Of a DNA stretch of 38,104 bases, positions 8,552-17,775 are shown one piece after another. Below the pieces are notes generated by a model. The model saw only the letters and a list, made by a program, of their open reading frames with translations. It was not told where the DNA came from and ran no database searches. The position numbers and the translations under genes were made by a program. This DNA is from Bacteroidota bacterium (GTDB lineage: Bacteria; Bacteroidota; Bacteroidia; Bacteroidales; GCA-2748055). How positions within the stretch are numbered: the stretch's first letter is position 1; the number at the start of each line of letters is the position of its first letter. The DNA is taken from NCBI GenBank assembly GCA_024640885.1, contig JAHEEC010000029.1, positions 1-38,104 on the forward strand. Direction: 5' to 3'.

Positions 8552-9484
8552 TTACGAATAGGGTGGATGCCGGAATGACTCCCTGCGAGAGGACTTCTTC
8601 AGCCCGTTGCCACTCACCTGGGACATCAGCAATCCTGTAACAACCACTAATATACCCAGTATTTTTAAGAGAGGCATCGATTCCTTTAAAAGGATGAAGG
8701 AGAGGATGGCTGTGACCACCGGGATCAGGTTGCCGAAGACATTGGCTTTAGAAGCTCCCAGTTCCCTGATGCCTATGGTCAGCAGGATAAAACAGATGCC
8801 GGAGCCCACAACCCCCAGGTAGACCACTGCCAGCACGCTTTCAGTGGTGGCGGCCCCGATATGGATCACGGGCAGTTCCATGATCAGGAACATGGGGAGG
8901 AACATCAACATTCCATAGAAGCTCTGGTAGGCAGTAATGGTGATGGGATTGTAATCGTCTGCCAGTTTCTTCACAAGCATGGTGTACCCCACAGCAGAGA
9001 TCACCGCAATCAACATCAAAATGATTCCCCTGGGGTTCGTGGAGATACCCTGGCTCTTTGCCAGTACCACCATAAGTACCCCTGTGAAGGAGATGACCAG
9101 CCCGATCTGGTTCATGAGGGTGAGTCTTTCACGGTAGAGTAAAAAAGCTGCGAAGGGAACAAACAGCGGAATGGTCGAAATGATCACAGCTCCCACGGTA
9201 GCTGTCACCAGGGTGAGTCCGTAAGCCTCCCCCAGGAAATAGAAGAAGGGTTCAAAAAGTGCCAGCAACAGGAACCATTTCTGGTCCTTTTTCCGAATCT
9301 TCCCCAACCGGTTAAACAGCAGGGCAAACCCGAATAAAAAGAAAATGGAGACAAAGAGCCGAAGAAAGACGATGGAAATGGGCCGGAAGGATTCAATGGC
9401 GTACTTAAAAGCAACAAAAGTAAAACCCCAGAATATCATCGCCAGGATGACGCTCAAATAAACTCCAGCCCTGGATTTGCTCAT
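8552..9484 (-). CDS. EamA/DMT-family transporter
   Basis: The protein is a 310-residue membrane protein with about ten hydrophobic helices arranged as two repeated EamA halves. The first half begins VILAMIFWGFTFVAFKYAIE and the second begins with GIILMLIAVISAVGYTMLVKK. The C-terminus is basic (KKSSRRESFRH). Members export or import small metabolites, and some relatives flip lipid-linked sugars; the substrate here cannot be assigned. Its start overlaps the clpX stop (TGATG). The downstream glycosyltransferase is only 5 nt away, so a joint role in handling an envelope glycan is possible but unproven. Confidence 0.85.
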   Translation of the reverse strand: MSKSRAGVYLSVILAMIFWGFTFVAFKYAIESFRPISIVFLRLFVSIFFLFGFALLFNRLGKIRKKDQKWFLLLALFEPFFYFLGEAYGLTLVTATVGAVIISTIPLFVPFAAFLLYRERLTLMNQIGLVISFTGVLMVVLAKSQGISTNPRGIILMLIAVISAVGYTMLVKKLADDYNPITITAYQSFYGMLMFLPMFLIMELPVIHIGAATTESVLAVVYLGVVGSGICFILLTIGIRELGASKANVFGNLIPVVTAILSFILLKESMPLLKILGILVVVTGLLMSQVSGNGLKKSSRRESFRHPPYS

Positions 9485-10701
9485 CAGGCAGCCTTGAGGC
9501 GCTTCAGATTGGCCTTTTCCAGTTTTTCCCTGGCATATTTGATCCCGATATTGATGTCCCCCGGATTCTCCTTTGAGGGAAGTTCAAACATGGCATCCAT
9601 CATAATGGCTTCACAGATGGACCGCAATCCCCTTGCACCCAGTTTGAATTCCAGCGCCTTCTGCACAATATAATTGAGCACCTTCTCATCCCAGGTCAAT
9701 TTAATGTGATCCATTTCGAACAGTTTCTCATACTGTTTGATAATGGCATTCCGGGGCTCGGTCAGGATCCGGCGAAGGGCCTTTTCATCCAGCGGATTCA
9801 GGTAGGTCAGGACCGGCAGCCTTCCAATGATCTCGGGGATCATCCCAAAGGATTTAAGGTCCTGGGGGGCCACATATTGAAGCAGGTTGTCCTTATCGAC
9901 CCTGTCTACCTTCTTGGCGGCATTGTATCCCACAACCTGTGTGTTGAGTCGTTTGGCAATCTTCGATTCAATGCCATCAAAGGCCCCGCCACAGATAAAG
10001 AGAATGTTTTTGGTATTTACGGGGATCATCTTCTGATCGGGATGCTTCCTGCCACCCTGGGGAGGCACATTGATGATGGATCCTTCCAGTAACTTTAAAA
10101 GCCCCTGCTGGACCCCTTCTCCCGAAACATCCCTGGTGATGGATGGGTTGTCACTCTTGCGGGCAATTTTATCGATCTCATCGATAAATACAATTCCCTT
10201 CTCTGCGGCTTCCACGTTGTAATCGGCCACCTGGAGCAGCCTGGTCAGTACACTCTCGATATCCTCTCCCACGTAACCTGCCTCGGTGAGCACTGTGGCA
10301 TCCACAATGGTGAATGGTACATGCAGCAACTTGGCGATGGTGCGGGCCAGCAAAGTTTTTCCCGTGCCGGTCTCTCCCACAAGGATGATATTCGATTTCT
10401 CAATTTCCACATCCTCCTTGCCTTCATGCTGCATCAACCGTTTGTAGTGGTTGTAAACAGCCACAGAGATGTATTTTTTGGCCTCTTCCTGTCCAATCAC
10501 ATAAAGATCAAGGAAATTTTTAATCTCTGCGGGTTTGAGCAGCTTGATCTGGCCCATGTCAAATTCACCATGAACCCCCAGCTCCTCCTGTACAATGCTG
10601 TAGGCCTGTTCGATACACCGGTCACAAATATGACCTGAAATCCCTGCGATCAGCAGGTTAGTATCCTTTTTCTCTCTCCCGCAAAATGAACAACGGTCCA
10701 T
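9484..10701 (-). CDS. clpX: ATP-dependent Clp protease ATP-binding subunit ClpX
   Basis: ClpX is the AAA+ unfoldase that feeds tagged proteins into ClpP. The 405-residue protein has an N-terminal zinc-binding domain with C4, C7, C26 and C29. It also has Walker A GETGTGKT, Walker B in [12 protein letters not shown], the [19 protein letters not shown] segment that forms pore and sensor elements, and a C-terminal small domain with GARGLR. At the place where E. coli ClpX has the ClpP-docking tripeptide IGF, this protein reads VGY. It lies 5 nt after clpP in the conserved tig-clpP-clpX order. Confidence 0.97.
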   Translation of the reverse strand: MDRCSFCGREKKDTNLLIAGISGHICDRCIEQAYSIVQEELGVHGEFDMGQIKLLKPAEIKNFLDLYVIGQEEAKKYISVAVYNHYKRLMQHEGKEDVEIEKSNIILVGETGTGKTLLARTIAKLLHVPFTIVDATVLTEAGYVGEDIESVLTRLLQVADYNVEAAEKGIVFIDEIDKIARKSDNPSITRDVSGEGVQQGLLKLLEGSIINVPPQGGRKHPDQKMIPVNTKNILFICGGAFDGIESKIAKRLNTQVVGYNAAKKVDRVDKDNLLQYVAPQDLKSFGMIPEIIGRLPVLTYLNPLDEKALRRILTEPRNAIIKQYEKLFEMDHIKLTWDEKVLNYIVQKALEFKLGARGLRSICEAIMMDAMFELPSKENPGDINIGIKYAREKLEKANLKRLKAA

Positions 10702-10706
10702 CGCTT

Positions 10707-11387
10707 TTATTTTTCTTTGGTCCTGAGTAGTACTTCATCGATCATACCATACTCCTTGGCCTCCTGGGCAGTCATCCAGAAGTCCCTGTCCCCGTCTTTT
10801 TCAACCTGTTCAATGGTTTTCCCCGAGTGGTCTGCAATGATTGCATAGAGTTCTTTTTTCATCTTGAGAATCTCACGTGTGGTGATCTCAATGTCTGAAG
10901 CCTGACCCTGGGCTCCGCCCATGGGCTGATGGATCATGATCCGGCTGTGCCTGAGGGCAGAACGTTTTCCATTGGTCCCGGCAGCCAGCAACACGGCACC
11001 CATCGATGCGGCCATGCCAGTGCATATGGTCGCTACATCGCAGTGAGTGTACTGCATGGTATCATAGATCCCAAGGCCTGCATGGACCCCTCCTCCGGGG
11101 GTATTGAAATAGACCTGGATGTCCTTATTTGGATCGGCTGAATCCAGGTAAAGCAGTTGAGCCTGGATAATATTGGCCACGTAGTCGTCAATGGGCGCCC
11201 CGAGGAAAATGATGCGGTCCATCATCAACCTTGAAAAAACATCCATAGATGCTACGTTCAGCTGCCGCTCTTCGATAATGGTGGGTGATATATAACTGTT
11301 ATACTGTGAGGTAAACTGGTGAAGCGTCATGCTGCTTATGCCCATGTGCTTGATGGCATACTTTTTAAAATCATCCTGCTGGCTCAT
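10707..11387 (-). CDS. clpP: ATP-dependent Clp protease proteolytic subunit ClpP
   Basis: ClpP is the serine protease that forms the barrel-shaped chamber of ClpXP. The 226-residue protein has the catalytic triad S128 (GMAASMG), H153 (IMIHQPMGG) and D202 (DRDFWM). The N-terminal 30-40 residues (MTLHQFTSQYNSYISPTIIEE) form a somewhat long leader that may be trimmed on assembly, as propeptides are in other ClpPs. It lies 16 nt after tig and 5 nt before clpX, so the chaperone, protease and unfoldase are likely expressed together. Confidence 0.97.
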   Translation of the reverse strand: MSQQDDFKKYAIKHMGISSMTLHQFTSQYNSYISPTIIEERQLNVASMDVFSRLMMDRIIFLGAPIDDYVANIIQAQLLYLDSADPNKDIQVYFNTPGGGVHAGLGIYDTMQYTHCDVATICTGMAASMGAVLLAAGTNGKRSALRHSRIMIHQPMGGAQGQASDIEITTREILKMKKELYAIIADHSGKTIEQVEKDGDRDFWMTAQEAKEYGMIDEVLLRTKEK

Positions 11388-11403
11388 GCTGTGATATGTT
11401 TAT

Positions 11404-12756
11404 TTATTTTTCGTACAATTTACGGAACTTCTCTGAACTGACCTCTTTTTCATCCACTTTGACAGTGGATTTAATATAGTCCACTAACTTTTCCTCCCCT
11501 TTCTGCTCGTAGAACTTCCTTGACTCTTCAGGCTTCGACATCATCTCCCTGGCATAATTCTCCAGGTAATCCTCAGGCACATTGGTGATCCCGTATTGCA
11601 TGTACTGGTTCAGGGCCATCCCCTTTGCAACCTGGAGCGCCTCTTCCTCAGTGACCTTGATGCCCTGCTGCTTCAAAAGGTGTTCCTTGATAAGCTGCCA
11701 GCGAAAATCGTCCTCGTATTTTTCAAAATCCTCCTCTACCTGCGCTTCGGTGATTTGTTCATTGGTCTCTACCAGCCAGCGTTTCAGGAACTCCACCGGG
11801 AGTTCGATCTTGGCCTTTTTGATCATGGCCTCCCGGGAGTCGATCATGAACCTGTATTCACTTTCCCTTTCATAGTTCCCGGCGATCTCATCGGAGATTC
11901 GTTTCATGAACTCCTCTTCAGAACCTACCTCTCCTTCTCCATATACCTTATCGAACAACTCCTTTCCAACTGCTGCATTTTCAAATTTCATGACCTCTTC
12001 AATGACACACTTGAACGTTCCTTCCAGCAATGGGATCTCTGATTTATCAACCTTCAGCAAGGATGCCAGTTCTGTGTCATTGGGAAAGGCCTTTTTCACA
12101 TCGAAAATCACCTCATCCCCGCCCTTGGTTCCCCTGAACAGGATCTTCTGGTCATCATCCTTCATCATCTCAAGTGACATGGAAACATTTTCCACCCTGA
12201 TCCCGTTTTCCACATCCTTCCCATCCCTGTCAACCTTCACCAGCAAACCCTTGATCAATTCACTGTCACCTGCTTCTTTCACGGATTTAAATTCCCCGTA
12301 CCGCTGCAGAATCGAGTCCCTGTACTCTTCTTGTTGTTTCTTGTCCACCTTGATCTTATAGTAGGGGATCTTATCCTTGGGGGAGACTTCCAGGTTCAGT
12401 TCCGGGGCCAGCCCCAGATCAAATTCGAATTCAAATTCCGTATCCTTCTCAAAATTAAAACGCTGCTCACTGTGCTTGTGGGGAAGGGGCTCTCCAAGAA
12501 TCTTTACATCATGATCTCTCAGATAGGTAAAAAGGGATTCTGATACAAGTTTGTTCACCTCATCCACCAGCACGGGCGTATGGTACATTTTCCGGATCAA
12601 TCCCATGGGTACCTTGCCTGGCCGGAATCCGTCCACCCTGGCTTTCCTTCGGTAATCCCTTAATACTTCATTAACCCGTTCCTCATAATCAGATTGTTCC
12701 ACCTTTACCTTGAGGAGTGCATTCAGCCTGTCAATATTCTCTTTTGAAATGTTCAT
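11404..12756 (-). CDS. tig: Trigger factor, ribosome-associated chaperone
   Basis: Trigger factor binds the ribosome exit tunnel and protects nascent chains. The 450-residue protein has the ribosome-docking signature GFRPGKVP at residues 43-50 in the N-terminal domain. It then has a middle domain in the place of the FKBP-type prolyl isomerase (about 150-250), which looks divergent, and a long charged helical C-terminal substrate-binding domain. It heads the tig-clpP-clpX operon. A -7-like element lies just upstream at 12775-12782, and the tRNA-Leu gene is further upstream. Confidence 0.93.
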   Translation of the reverse strand: MNISKENIDRLNALLKVKVEQSDYEERVNEVLRDYRRKARVDGFRPGKVPMGLIRKMYHTPVLVDEVNKLVSESLFTYLRDHDVKILGEPLPHKHSEQRFNFEKDTEFEFEFDLGLAPELNLEVSPKDKIPYYKIKVDKKQQEEYRDSILQRYGEFKSVKEAGDSELIKGLLVKVDRDGKDVENGIRVENVSMSLEMMKDDDQKILFRGTKGGDEVIFDVKKAFPNDTELASLLKVDKSEIPLLEGTFKCVIEEVMKFENAAVGKELFDKVYGEGEVGSEEEFMKRISDEIAGNYERESEYRFMIDSREAMIKKAKIELPVEFLKRWLVETNEQITEAQVEEDFEKYEDDFRWQLIKEHLLKQQGIKVTEEEALQVAKGMALNQYMQYGITNVPEDYLENYAREMMSKPEESRKFYEQKGEEKLVDYIKSTVKVDEKEVSSEKFRKLYEK

Positions 12757-12774
12757 ACAACTTTAAATAATATA

Positions 12775-12782
12775 CAAAATTA
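12775..12782 (-). promoter_or_regulatory. Predicted -7 element of tig
   Basis: The minus strand reads TAATTTTG, matching TAnnTTTG, 18 nt before the tig start. A TTG (12801-12799) is only 16 nt upstream, shorter than the usual 19, so the -33 assignment is weak. The bases up to the tRNA-Leu gene show nothing else recognisable. Confidence 0.4.
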
Positions 12783-12847
12783 GCAAAAAACCGCGACACA
12801 ATCGATTATAACATCCGAAAGCATAGCGGTTTATGAATCAATAATTG

Positions 12848-12929
12848 TGCGGATGAAGGGACTCGAACCCCCACTCCCGAAGGAACTAGATCCTAAGTCT
12901 AGCGCGTCTACCAATTCCGCCACATCCGC
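12848..12929 (-). tRNA. tRNA-Leu (anticodon TAG)
   Basis: The minus strand folds as a class II tRNA. The acceptor stem GCGGATG (12929-12923) pairs with CATCCGC (12855-12849), with discriminator A at 12848. The anticodon stem CTAGA/TCTAG holds the loop CTTAGGA, giving anticodon TAG. A long variable arm (TTCCTTCGGGA region) separates it from a T arm with GGTTCGAGTC. The long variable arm and the anticodon both indicate leucine. CCA is not encoded. Confidence 0.96.
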
Positions 12930-12939
12930 AAAATTTCCG

Positions 12940-12969
12940 CAAATTTAACCCATTTTTCCGGAATACAAA
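12940..12969 (-). promoter_or_regulatory. Predicted tRNA-Leu promoter
   Basis: On the minus strand TTTG (12969-12966) and TAAATTTG (12947-12940) are separated by 18 nt. This is a very good match to the Bacteroidota -33/-7 promoter, and it ends about 10 nt before the tRNA 5' end. Confidence 0.65.
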
Positions 12970-12981
12970 GTGACCGCACGG

Positions 12982-13704
12982 TCAGCGAAGTTCAAAGTTC
13001 TGACCCAGGTAGACATTTCTGACCTGTTCATCCTCGGCCAGTTGTTTGGCAGTGCCGGCCTTCAGGATCGAGCCTTCAAACATCAGGTATGCCCTGTCGG
13101 TAATGGCGAGTGTCTCATGCACATTGTGGTCGGTGATCAGGATCCCGATGTTCTTCTCCTTCAGTTTGGAGACTATCTCCTGGATATCCTCCACGGCGAT
13201 GGGATCGACACCTGCGAAAGGTTCATCCAGCAGGATGAACTGGGGACTCAGGGCCAGGGCCCGGGCAATTTCTGTCCGGCGCCGTTCACCGCCGGAAAGC
13301 TGGATTCCAAGGCTTTTCCTGATCTTTTGAAGTCCAAACTCGGACAGCAGAGACTCTGTCCTGGCTCGCTGCTCCTCCCTTGAGAAGTCGGACATTTCAA
13401 GCACTGCCCGAATGTTATCTTCTACACTGAGTTTCCTGAAAACAGATGCCTCCTGGGCCAGGTATCCAATTCCCATCCTGGCCCGCTTATACACCGGCTC
13501 CTTGGTGATCTCCTGGTCATTGAGCCTGATGGTGCCCTCGTTGGGTGATATAAGCCCGACGATCATATAAAAAGTAGTGGTCTTTCCTGCTCCGTTGGGT
13601 CCCAGTAAACCCACGATCTCTCCCTGTTCCACATTTACGGAAACATCATCCACCACCTTGCGGCTCTTATATTTTTTAACCAGATGATGGGTATGCAGTT
13701 TCAT
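12982..13704 (-). CDS. lptB: LPS export ABC transporter ATP-binding protein LptB
   Basis: LptB is the cytoplasmic ATPase that powers LPS transport from the inner membrane through the Lpt bridge. The 240-residue protein has Walker A GPNGAGKT (35-42), the Q-loop segment [12 protein letters not shown] (81-92), the signature LSGGE (136-140), Walker B FILLDE (156-161) and the switch histidine in LITDHNVHE. The [12 protein letters not shown] and FAGVDP segments are typical of LptB rather than of general importers. Its partner permeases are not adjacent, which is usual. It is 21 nt downstream of tatC. Confidence 0.93.
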   Translation of the reverse strand: MKLHTHHLVKKYKSRKVVDDVSVNVEQGEIVGLLGPNGAGKTTTFYMIVGLISPNEGTIRLNDQEITKEPVYKRARMGIGYLAQEASVFRKLSVEDNIRAVLEMSDFSREEQRARTESLLSEFGLQKIRKSLGIQLSGGERRRTEIARALALSPQFILLDEPFAGVDPIAVEDIQEIVSKLKEKNIGILITDHNVHETLAITDRAYLMFEGSILKAGTAKQLAEDEQVRNVYLGQNFELR

Positions 13705-13725
13705 GGTACCTAAATTTAGCCCAAT

Positions 13726-14574
13726 TTACCGATCCTCACTCTTCTTTCCTTTTTTTTCTCCGGCGGCAAACGCTTCATCCTGCTGGCGAACGATCCTCCT
13801 GCTGATCACAATGCCGATTTCATACAGCACCATGAGTGGAAGGGCCACCAGTACCTGGCTGAATACATCGGGTGGTGTGATGATGGCCGAAAGGGTGACG
13901 ATCACGATAATGGAGTGTCTCCGGTATTTTTTCAGGAAACCGGGAGTGACCAGCCCCACTTTGCTTAGAAAGTAGACCAGGATCGGGAGTTGGAATACAA
14001 TCCCTGCAGCCAGCACTACCGAGGTGATGGTCTGTACGTAGGACCTGAGGGTAGGGGCGCTGATGACGCTTTCACTCACTTTGTAATTCCCAAGGAAATT
14101 AACGGAGAGCGGCGCAATAATATAATAGCCGAAAGCCACACCCAGGATAAAGAGCAAGGAGGTGTAAAATACCGCACCAGTGGCAGTCCTTTTCTCCTTT
14201 TCATAGAGAGCCGGAACAATAAACCTCCAGAACTCCCAGAATATATAAGGGAATGCCACCACCATACCCGCCACCAGGGAGACAACGATGTGCATGGAGA
14301 ACTGCTCGGCCATTTTTACGGTTTGCAGGGTGAAAGGATTCGAATTGATGCACAGGCGTTTCATGTTCAATATTTCCGACAACTGGCATAACCACCGGTT
14401 GGTTGGAAAAGGTGGTTCCTTGGGCGCGAGGATGATCTTGTCAAACACTATGTCTTTGAATACAAAGGCCACAAGGGCCAGGATCACAATGGCAACAATT
14501 GATCGCAACAGGTGCCAGCGCATCACTTCAAGATGCTCAAGGAAAGACATTTCCCCTTGTTTTTTATCGCTCAT
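13726..14574 (-). CDS. tatC: Sec-independent protein translocase subunit TatC
   Basis: TatC is the core receptor of the twin-arginine pathway that exports folded proteins. The protein is about 282 residues and has six membrane helices. The N-terminus MSFLEHLEVMRWHLLRS matches the family's conserved cytosolic start, and the periplasmic loop after helix 1 is somewhat enlarged and contains cysteines. The ATG at 14574 was chosen; the longer frame would need a TTG at 14580. The C-terminal tail is highly charged. It is divergent from recQ and upstream of lptB. Confidence 0.93.
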   Translation of the reverse strand: MSDKKQGEMSFLEHLEVMRWHLLRSIVAIVILALVAFVFKDIVFDKIILAPKEPPFPTNRWLCQLSEILNMKRLCINSNPFTLQTVKMAEQFSMHIVVSLVAGMVVAFPYIFWEFWRFIVPALYEKEKRTATGAVFYTSLLFILGVAFGYYIIAPLSVNFLGNYKVSESVISAPTLRSYVQTITSVVLAAGIVFQLPILVYFLSKVGLVTPGFLKKYRRHSIIVIVTLSAIITPPDVFSQVLVALPLMVLYEIGIVISRRIVRQQDEAFAAGEKKGKKSEDR

Positions 14575-14623
14575 AATCAATCTGGGTAAGGGCTGTGCAA
14601 AGTAATAAAAAAAAACAAGCCCC

Positions 14624-14654
14624 TTGAATCAGTATTCAAATTATACTATCTTTA
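14624..14654 (+). promoter_or_regulatory. Predicted recQ promoter
   Basis: TTG (14624-14626) and TATCTTTA (14647-14654) are separated by 20 nt. The second is one base off TAnnTTTG. A GGAGGG Shine-Dalgarno-like site at 14671-14676 precedes the recQ ATG by about 5 nt; strong sites of this kind are less common in Bacteroidota. Confidence 0.5.
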
Positions 14655-14681
14655 ATCAACACAGTCTTTCGGAGGGAGATA

Positions 14682-16865
14682 ATGGAGAACTTTGGAGAGA
14701 TACTGCACAACAATCTCAAAAAATACTTTGGCTTTGACAGTTTTAAGGGTAACCAGGAAGAGATAATTTCAAATGTACTTAGAGGCAATGACTCATTTGT
14801 CCTGATGCCCACAGGAGGGGGTAAATCTCTGTGTTACCAGCTTCCGGCACTGATCAAAGAAGGGACAGCCATTGTCATTTCACCCCTCATCGCACTGATG
14901 AAAAATCAGGTGGATGCCATGAGGAGCTTCAGCCTGGATGACGGGGTTGCACACTTTCTCAACTCTTCCCTCACAAAAAATGCCATTGCCAAGGTGAAGA
15001 AAGACGTGCTTGATCAACGCACCCGCCTTTTGTATGTTGCTCCGGAGAGCCTGACCAAGGAAGAGAACATTGAGTTCCTTCAGCAGGTGAAGATCTCTTT
15101 CTATGCCATCGATGAAGCCCATTGTATTTCCGAATGGGGCCATGACTTCAGGCCTGAATACCGTCGCATCCGTCCCATTATCAACAAAATAGGCAACGCG
15201 CCAATCATTGCCCTCACTGCCACGGCCACTCCGAAGGTCCAGCATGATATCCAGAAGAACCTGGATATGCTGGGGGCAAATGTATATAAATCCTCATTCC
15301 GGAGGCACAACCTCTATTATGAGATCAGGCCCAAGATCCACGCCACCAAAGAGATCATCAAATTTATCCTCGCAAATCCCGGCAAATCAGGTATCATTTA
15401 TTGCCTCTCAAGGAAAAAGGTGGAGCAACTGGCAGAAACACTCAAGGTGAACGGCATCAAGTCCCTGCCATACCACGCAGGGATGGACGCTGTGACCCGC
15501 TCTAACAACCAGGACATGTTCCTGATGGAAGAGGCGGATGTAATTGTGGCCACCATCGCTTTTGGGATGGGAATCGATAAACCCGACGTTCGGTTTGTGA
15601 TCCATTATGACATCCCAAAAAGCCTGGAAGGTTACTACCAGGAAACCGGAAGGGCCGGAAGGGATGGAGGGGAAGGCAAATGCATCGCTTTCTACAGCTA
15701 TAAGGACATCCAGAAACTTGAAAAATTTATGCAGGGGAAGCCGGTTGCTGAGCAGGAAATAGGCAGGCAGCTGTTGCTGGAAACGGTCGCATATGCCGAA
15801 TCAGCCGTATGCCGTCCAAAGCTGCTGCTCAACTACTTCGGGGAATTAATGGAGGAGGGTTGTGACAATTGCGATAATTGTTTACATCCCAAGGAAAAAT
15901 TTGAAGGGAAATCTTATCTACTTTTAAGTTTAAAAGCTATTTTAGGGGTCAAAGAAAAGTTCAAATCCGAGCATACCGCAAACATTCTTGCAGGCGTTCC
16001 AACCAGTGCAGTGAAGACTTACAAGCATCACCACTCTGAGTTTTTCGGAGCCGGAAAGGAGAAAGATGTGAAGTTCTGGAATGCGGTACTCAGGCAGGCC
16101 CTGGTGGCAGGTTTGATTACAAAGGATATTGAAAATTATGGATTATTGAAATTGACAGAAGCAGGTCATAATTTTATTGAGAAACCATTTTCGATAATGT
16201 TAACACAGGATCACGATTTTGATATTGCGCCGGAGGAAGGTGTAGCCAGCGGGGGCGGAGGGACCGGTGCCGTGGATGACGAGTTGTTGCACATTCTGAA
16301 AGACCTAAGGAAAAAGATGGCCAAGAAGCTGTCTCTTCCCCCCTTCGTGATCTTCCAGGATCCATCCCTGGAGGATATGGCCATTCAATATCCTGTCAAA
16401 CTGGAGGAACTCCAGAACATTGTCGGGGTCGGAACAGGAAAAGCAAAAAAATACGGGAAAGAATTTGTTGAGGTCATCAAGGAGTACGTGGAGGATAAGG
16501 ACATCATCCGTCCCCAGGATATGGTGGTGAAATCGGTGGTCAATAAATCCGGCGTGAAGGTTTATATCATACAGAGCATTGACCGCAAGCTTCCGCTGGA
16601 CGATATAGCCGATGCGAAAAACCTTGAACTCATGGATCTCATCGAAGAGATCGAAGCCATAGTAAGCTCGGGAACAAAGCTCAACATCGATTATTATCTG
16701 AATGAGATCATGGACGACGAAAAACTGGAGGAGATCTATGAGTATTACAGGGAAGCTGAAACAGAGTCCATTGAAGCTGCCCTGGCCGAACTTGGAGAAG
16801 AGTATTTCAGTGAGGAAGAGATCCGGTTGGTGCGAATTAAATTTTTCTCTGAGCTAGCCAATTAG
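14682..16865 (+). CDS. recQ: ATP-dependent DNA helicase RecQ
   Basis: RecQ is a 3'-to-5' DNA helicase in recombination and fork repair. The 727-residue protein has Walker A PTGGGKSL (43-50), DEAH at 144-147 followed by the RecQ-specific aromatic-rich loop CISEWGHDFRPEYR, and QETGRAGRDG in motif VI. The RecQ zinc-binding residues C377, C394, C397 and C400 come next. A winged-helix RQC region and an HRDC domain (about 525-610) follow, with an additional acidic C-terminal domain of about 100 residues. It is longer than E. coli RecQ (about 610) because of that extension. The ABC transporter gene begins one base after its stop. Confidence 0.95.
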   Translation: MENFGEILHNNLKKYFGFDSFKGNQEEIISNVLRGNDSFVLMPTGGGKSLCYQLPALIKEGTAIVISPLIALMKNQVDAMRSFSLDDGVAHFLNSSLTKNAIAKVKKDVLDQRTRLLYVAPESLTKEENIEFLQQVKISFYAIDEAHCISEWGHDFRPEYRRIRPIINKIGNAPIIALTATATPKVQHDIQKNLDMLGANVYKSSFRRHNLYYEIRPKIHATKEIIKFILANPGKSGIIYCLSRKKVEQLAETLKVNGIKSLPYHAGMDAVTRSNNQDMFLMEEADVIVATIAFGMGIDKPDVRFVIHYDIPKSLEGYYQETGRAGRDGGEGKCIAFYSYKDIQKLEKFMQGKPVAEQEIGRQLLLETVAYAESAVCRPKLLLNYFGELMEEGCDNCDNCLHPKEKFEGKSYLLLSLKAILGVKEKFKSEHTANILAGVPTSAVKTYKHHHSEFFGAGKEKDVKFWNAVLRQALVAGLITKDIENYGLLKLTEAGHNFIEKPFSIMLTQDHDFDIAPEEGVASGGGGTGAVDDELLHILKDLRKKMAKKLSLPPFVIFQDPSLEDMAIQYPVKLEELQNIVGVGTGKAKKYGKEFVEVIKEYVEDKDIIRPQDMVVKSVVNKSGVKVYIIQSIDRKLPLDDIADAKNLELMDLIEEIEAIVSSGTKLNIDYYLNEIMDDEKLEEIYEYYREAETESIEAALAELGEEYFSEEEIRLVRIKFFSELAN

Positions 16866-16866
16866 C

Positions 16867-17775
16867 ATGGAGGAGATCCTAACCATCCAGGGATTATCCA
16901 AATCCTATAAACACGTTAGAGCCATTCAAAATCTGAATCTCCGGATCTCAGAGGGGCAGGCTTATGGAATCCTTGGGCCCAATGGCAGCGGAAAGACCAC
17001 TACCCTTTCCATTGTTTCGGGGATCATCCGGCAGGACAGCGGGGTATTCAGCTGGTTCGGTAAGGCACCGACTCCCGACCAGCGAAGAAACATAGGGTCA
17101 CTCATTGAAACACCCCATTTCTATCCATACCTGAACCTGGAAAAGAACCTTAGGATCATTTGTGACATTAAGGGGATCACCTATGATGACATTGGCAGGG
17201 TGCTTGATATGGCGCAACTGACTGAGCGCAAAAGATCCAGGTTCTCCACACTTTCACTTGGGATGAAGCAACGCCTTGGAATTGCGGCTGCACTGCTGGG
17301 TGATCCCAGGGTTCTGGTCCTGGATGAGCCCACAAACGGACTTGATCCTGAAGGCATTGCCGAGGTCCGGGAGGTTGTCATGGAACAGGTGCACAGGGGA
17401 AAGACCCTTATCCTGGCCTCCCACATCCTGACTGAAGTAGAAAAGATATGCAGCCACGTAGCCATTCTGAAGAAAGGGGAATTGCTTGCCGATGGACCCG
17501 TGAAGGAGTTGCTTGCCGAGGACGAAATCATAGAGATCTCCTGCCAGGACAATGATAGCTTGAAGAAGAAACTGAAGGGCTCCCCGCTGGCAAAGGATGT
17601 TGAGACTGAAAACGGGCTCATTGTGCTGACCCTTGCCGAGAAGGTAACCCCGGCAGATGTAAATACATTTGCCTTTTCTAACAATTTCGTAATCCATCAT
17701 ATGCTCAGCCGGAAAAGAAGCCTGGAATCCCAGTTCCTTGAACTGGTCAAGGAAGATAAGCACGAGATGACATGA
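16867..17775 (+). CDS. ABC transporter ATP-binding protein (CcmA/BcrA-like exporter)
   Basis: This is a 302-residue ATPase subunit. Walker A GPNGSGKT is at 37-44, an LSLGMKQR signature is near residue 130, Walker B is VLVLDEPTNGLDP, and the switch histidine is in LASHIL. LSLGMKQR and the C-terminal accessory region of about 90 residues are typical of ABC-2 type exporters of the bacitracin-resistance and sodium-export kind. It overlaps the permease gene by 4 nt (ATGA), so the two subunits are translationally coupled. The substrate is unknown. Confidence 0.88.
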   Translation: MEEILTIQGLSKSYKHVRAIQNLNLRISEGQAYGILGPNGSGKTTTLSIVSGIIRQDSGVFSWFGKAPTPDQRRNIGSLIETPHFYPYLNLEKNLRIICDIKGITYDDIGRVLDMAQLTERKRSRFSTLSLGMKQRLGIAAALLGDPRVLVLDEPTNGLDPEGIAEVREVVMEQVHRGKTLILASHILTEVEKICSHVAILKKGELLADGPVKELLAEDEIIEISCQDNDSLKKKLKGSPLAKDVETENGLIVLTLAEKVTPADVNTFAFSNNFVIHHMLSRKRSLESQFLELVKEDKHEMT

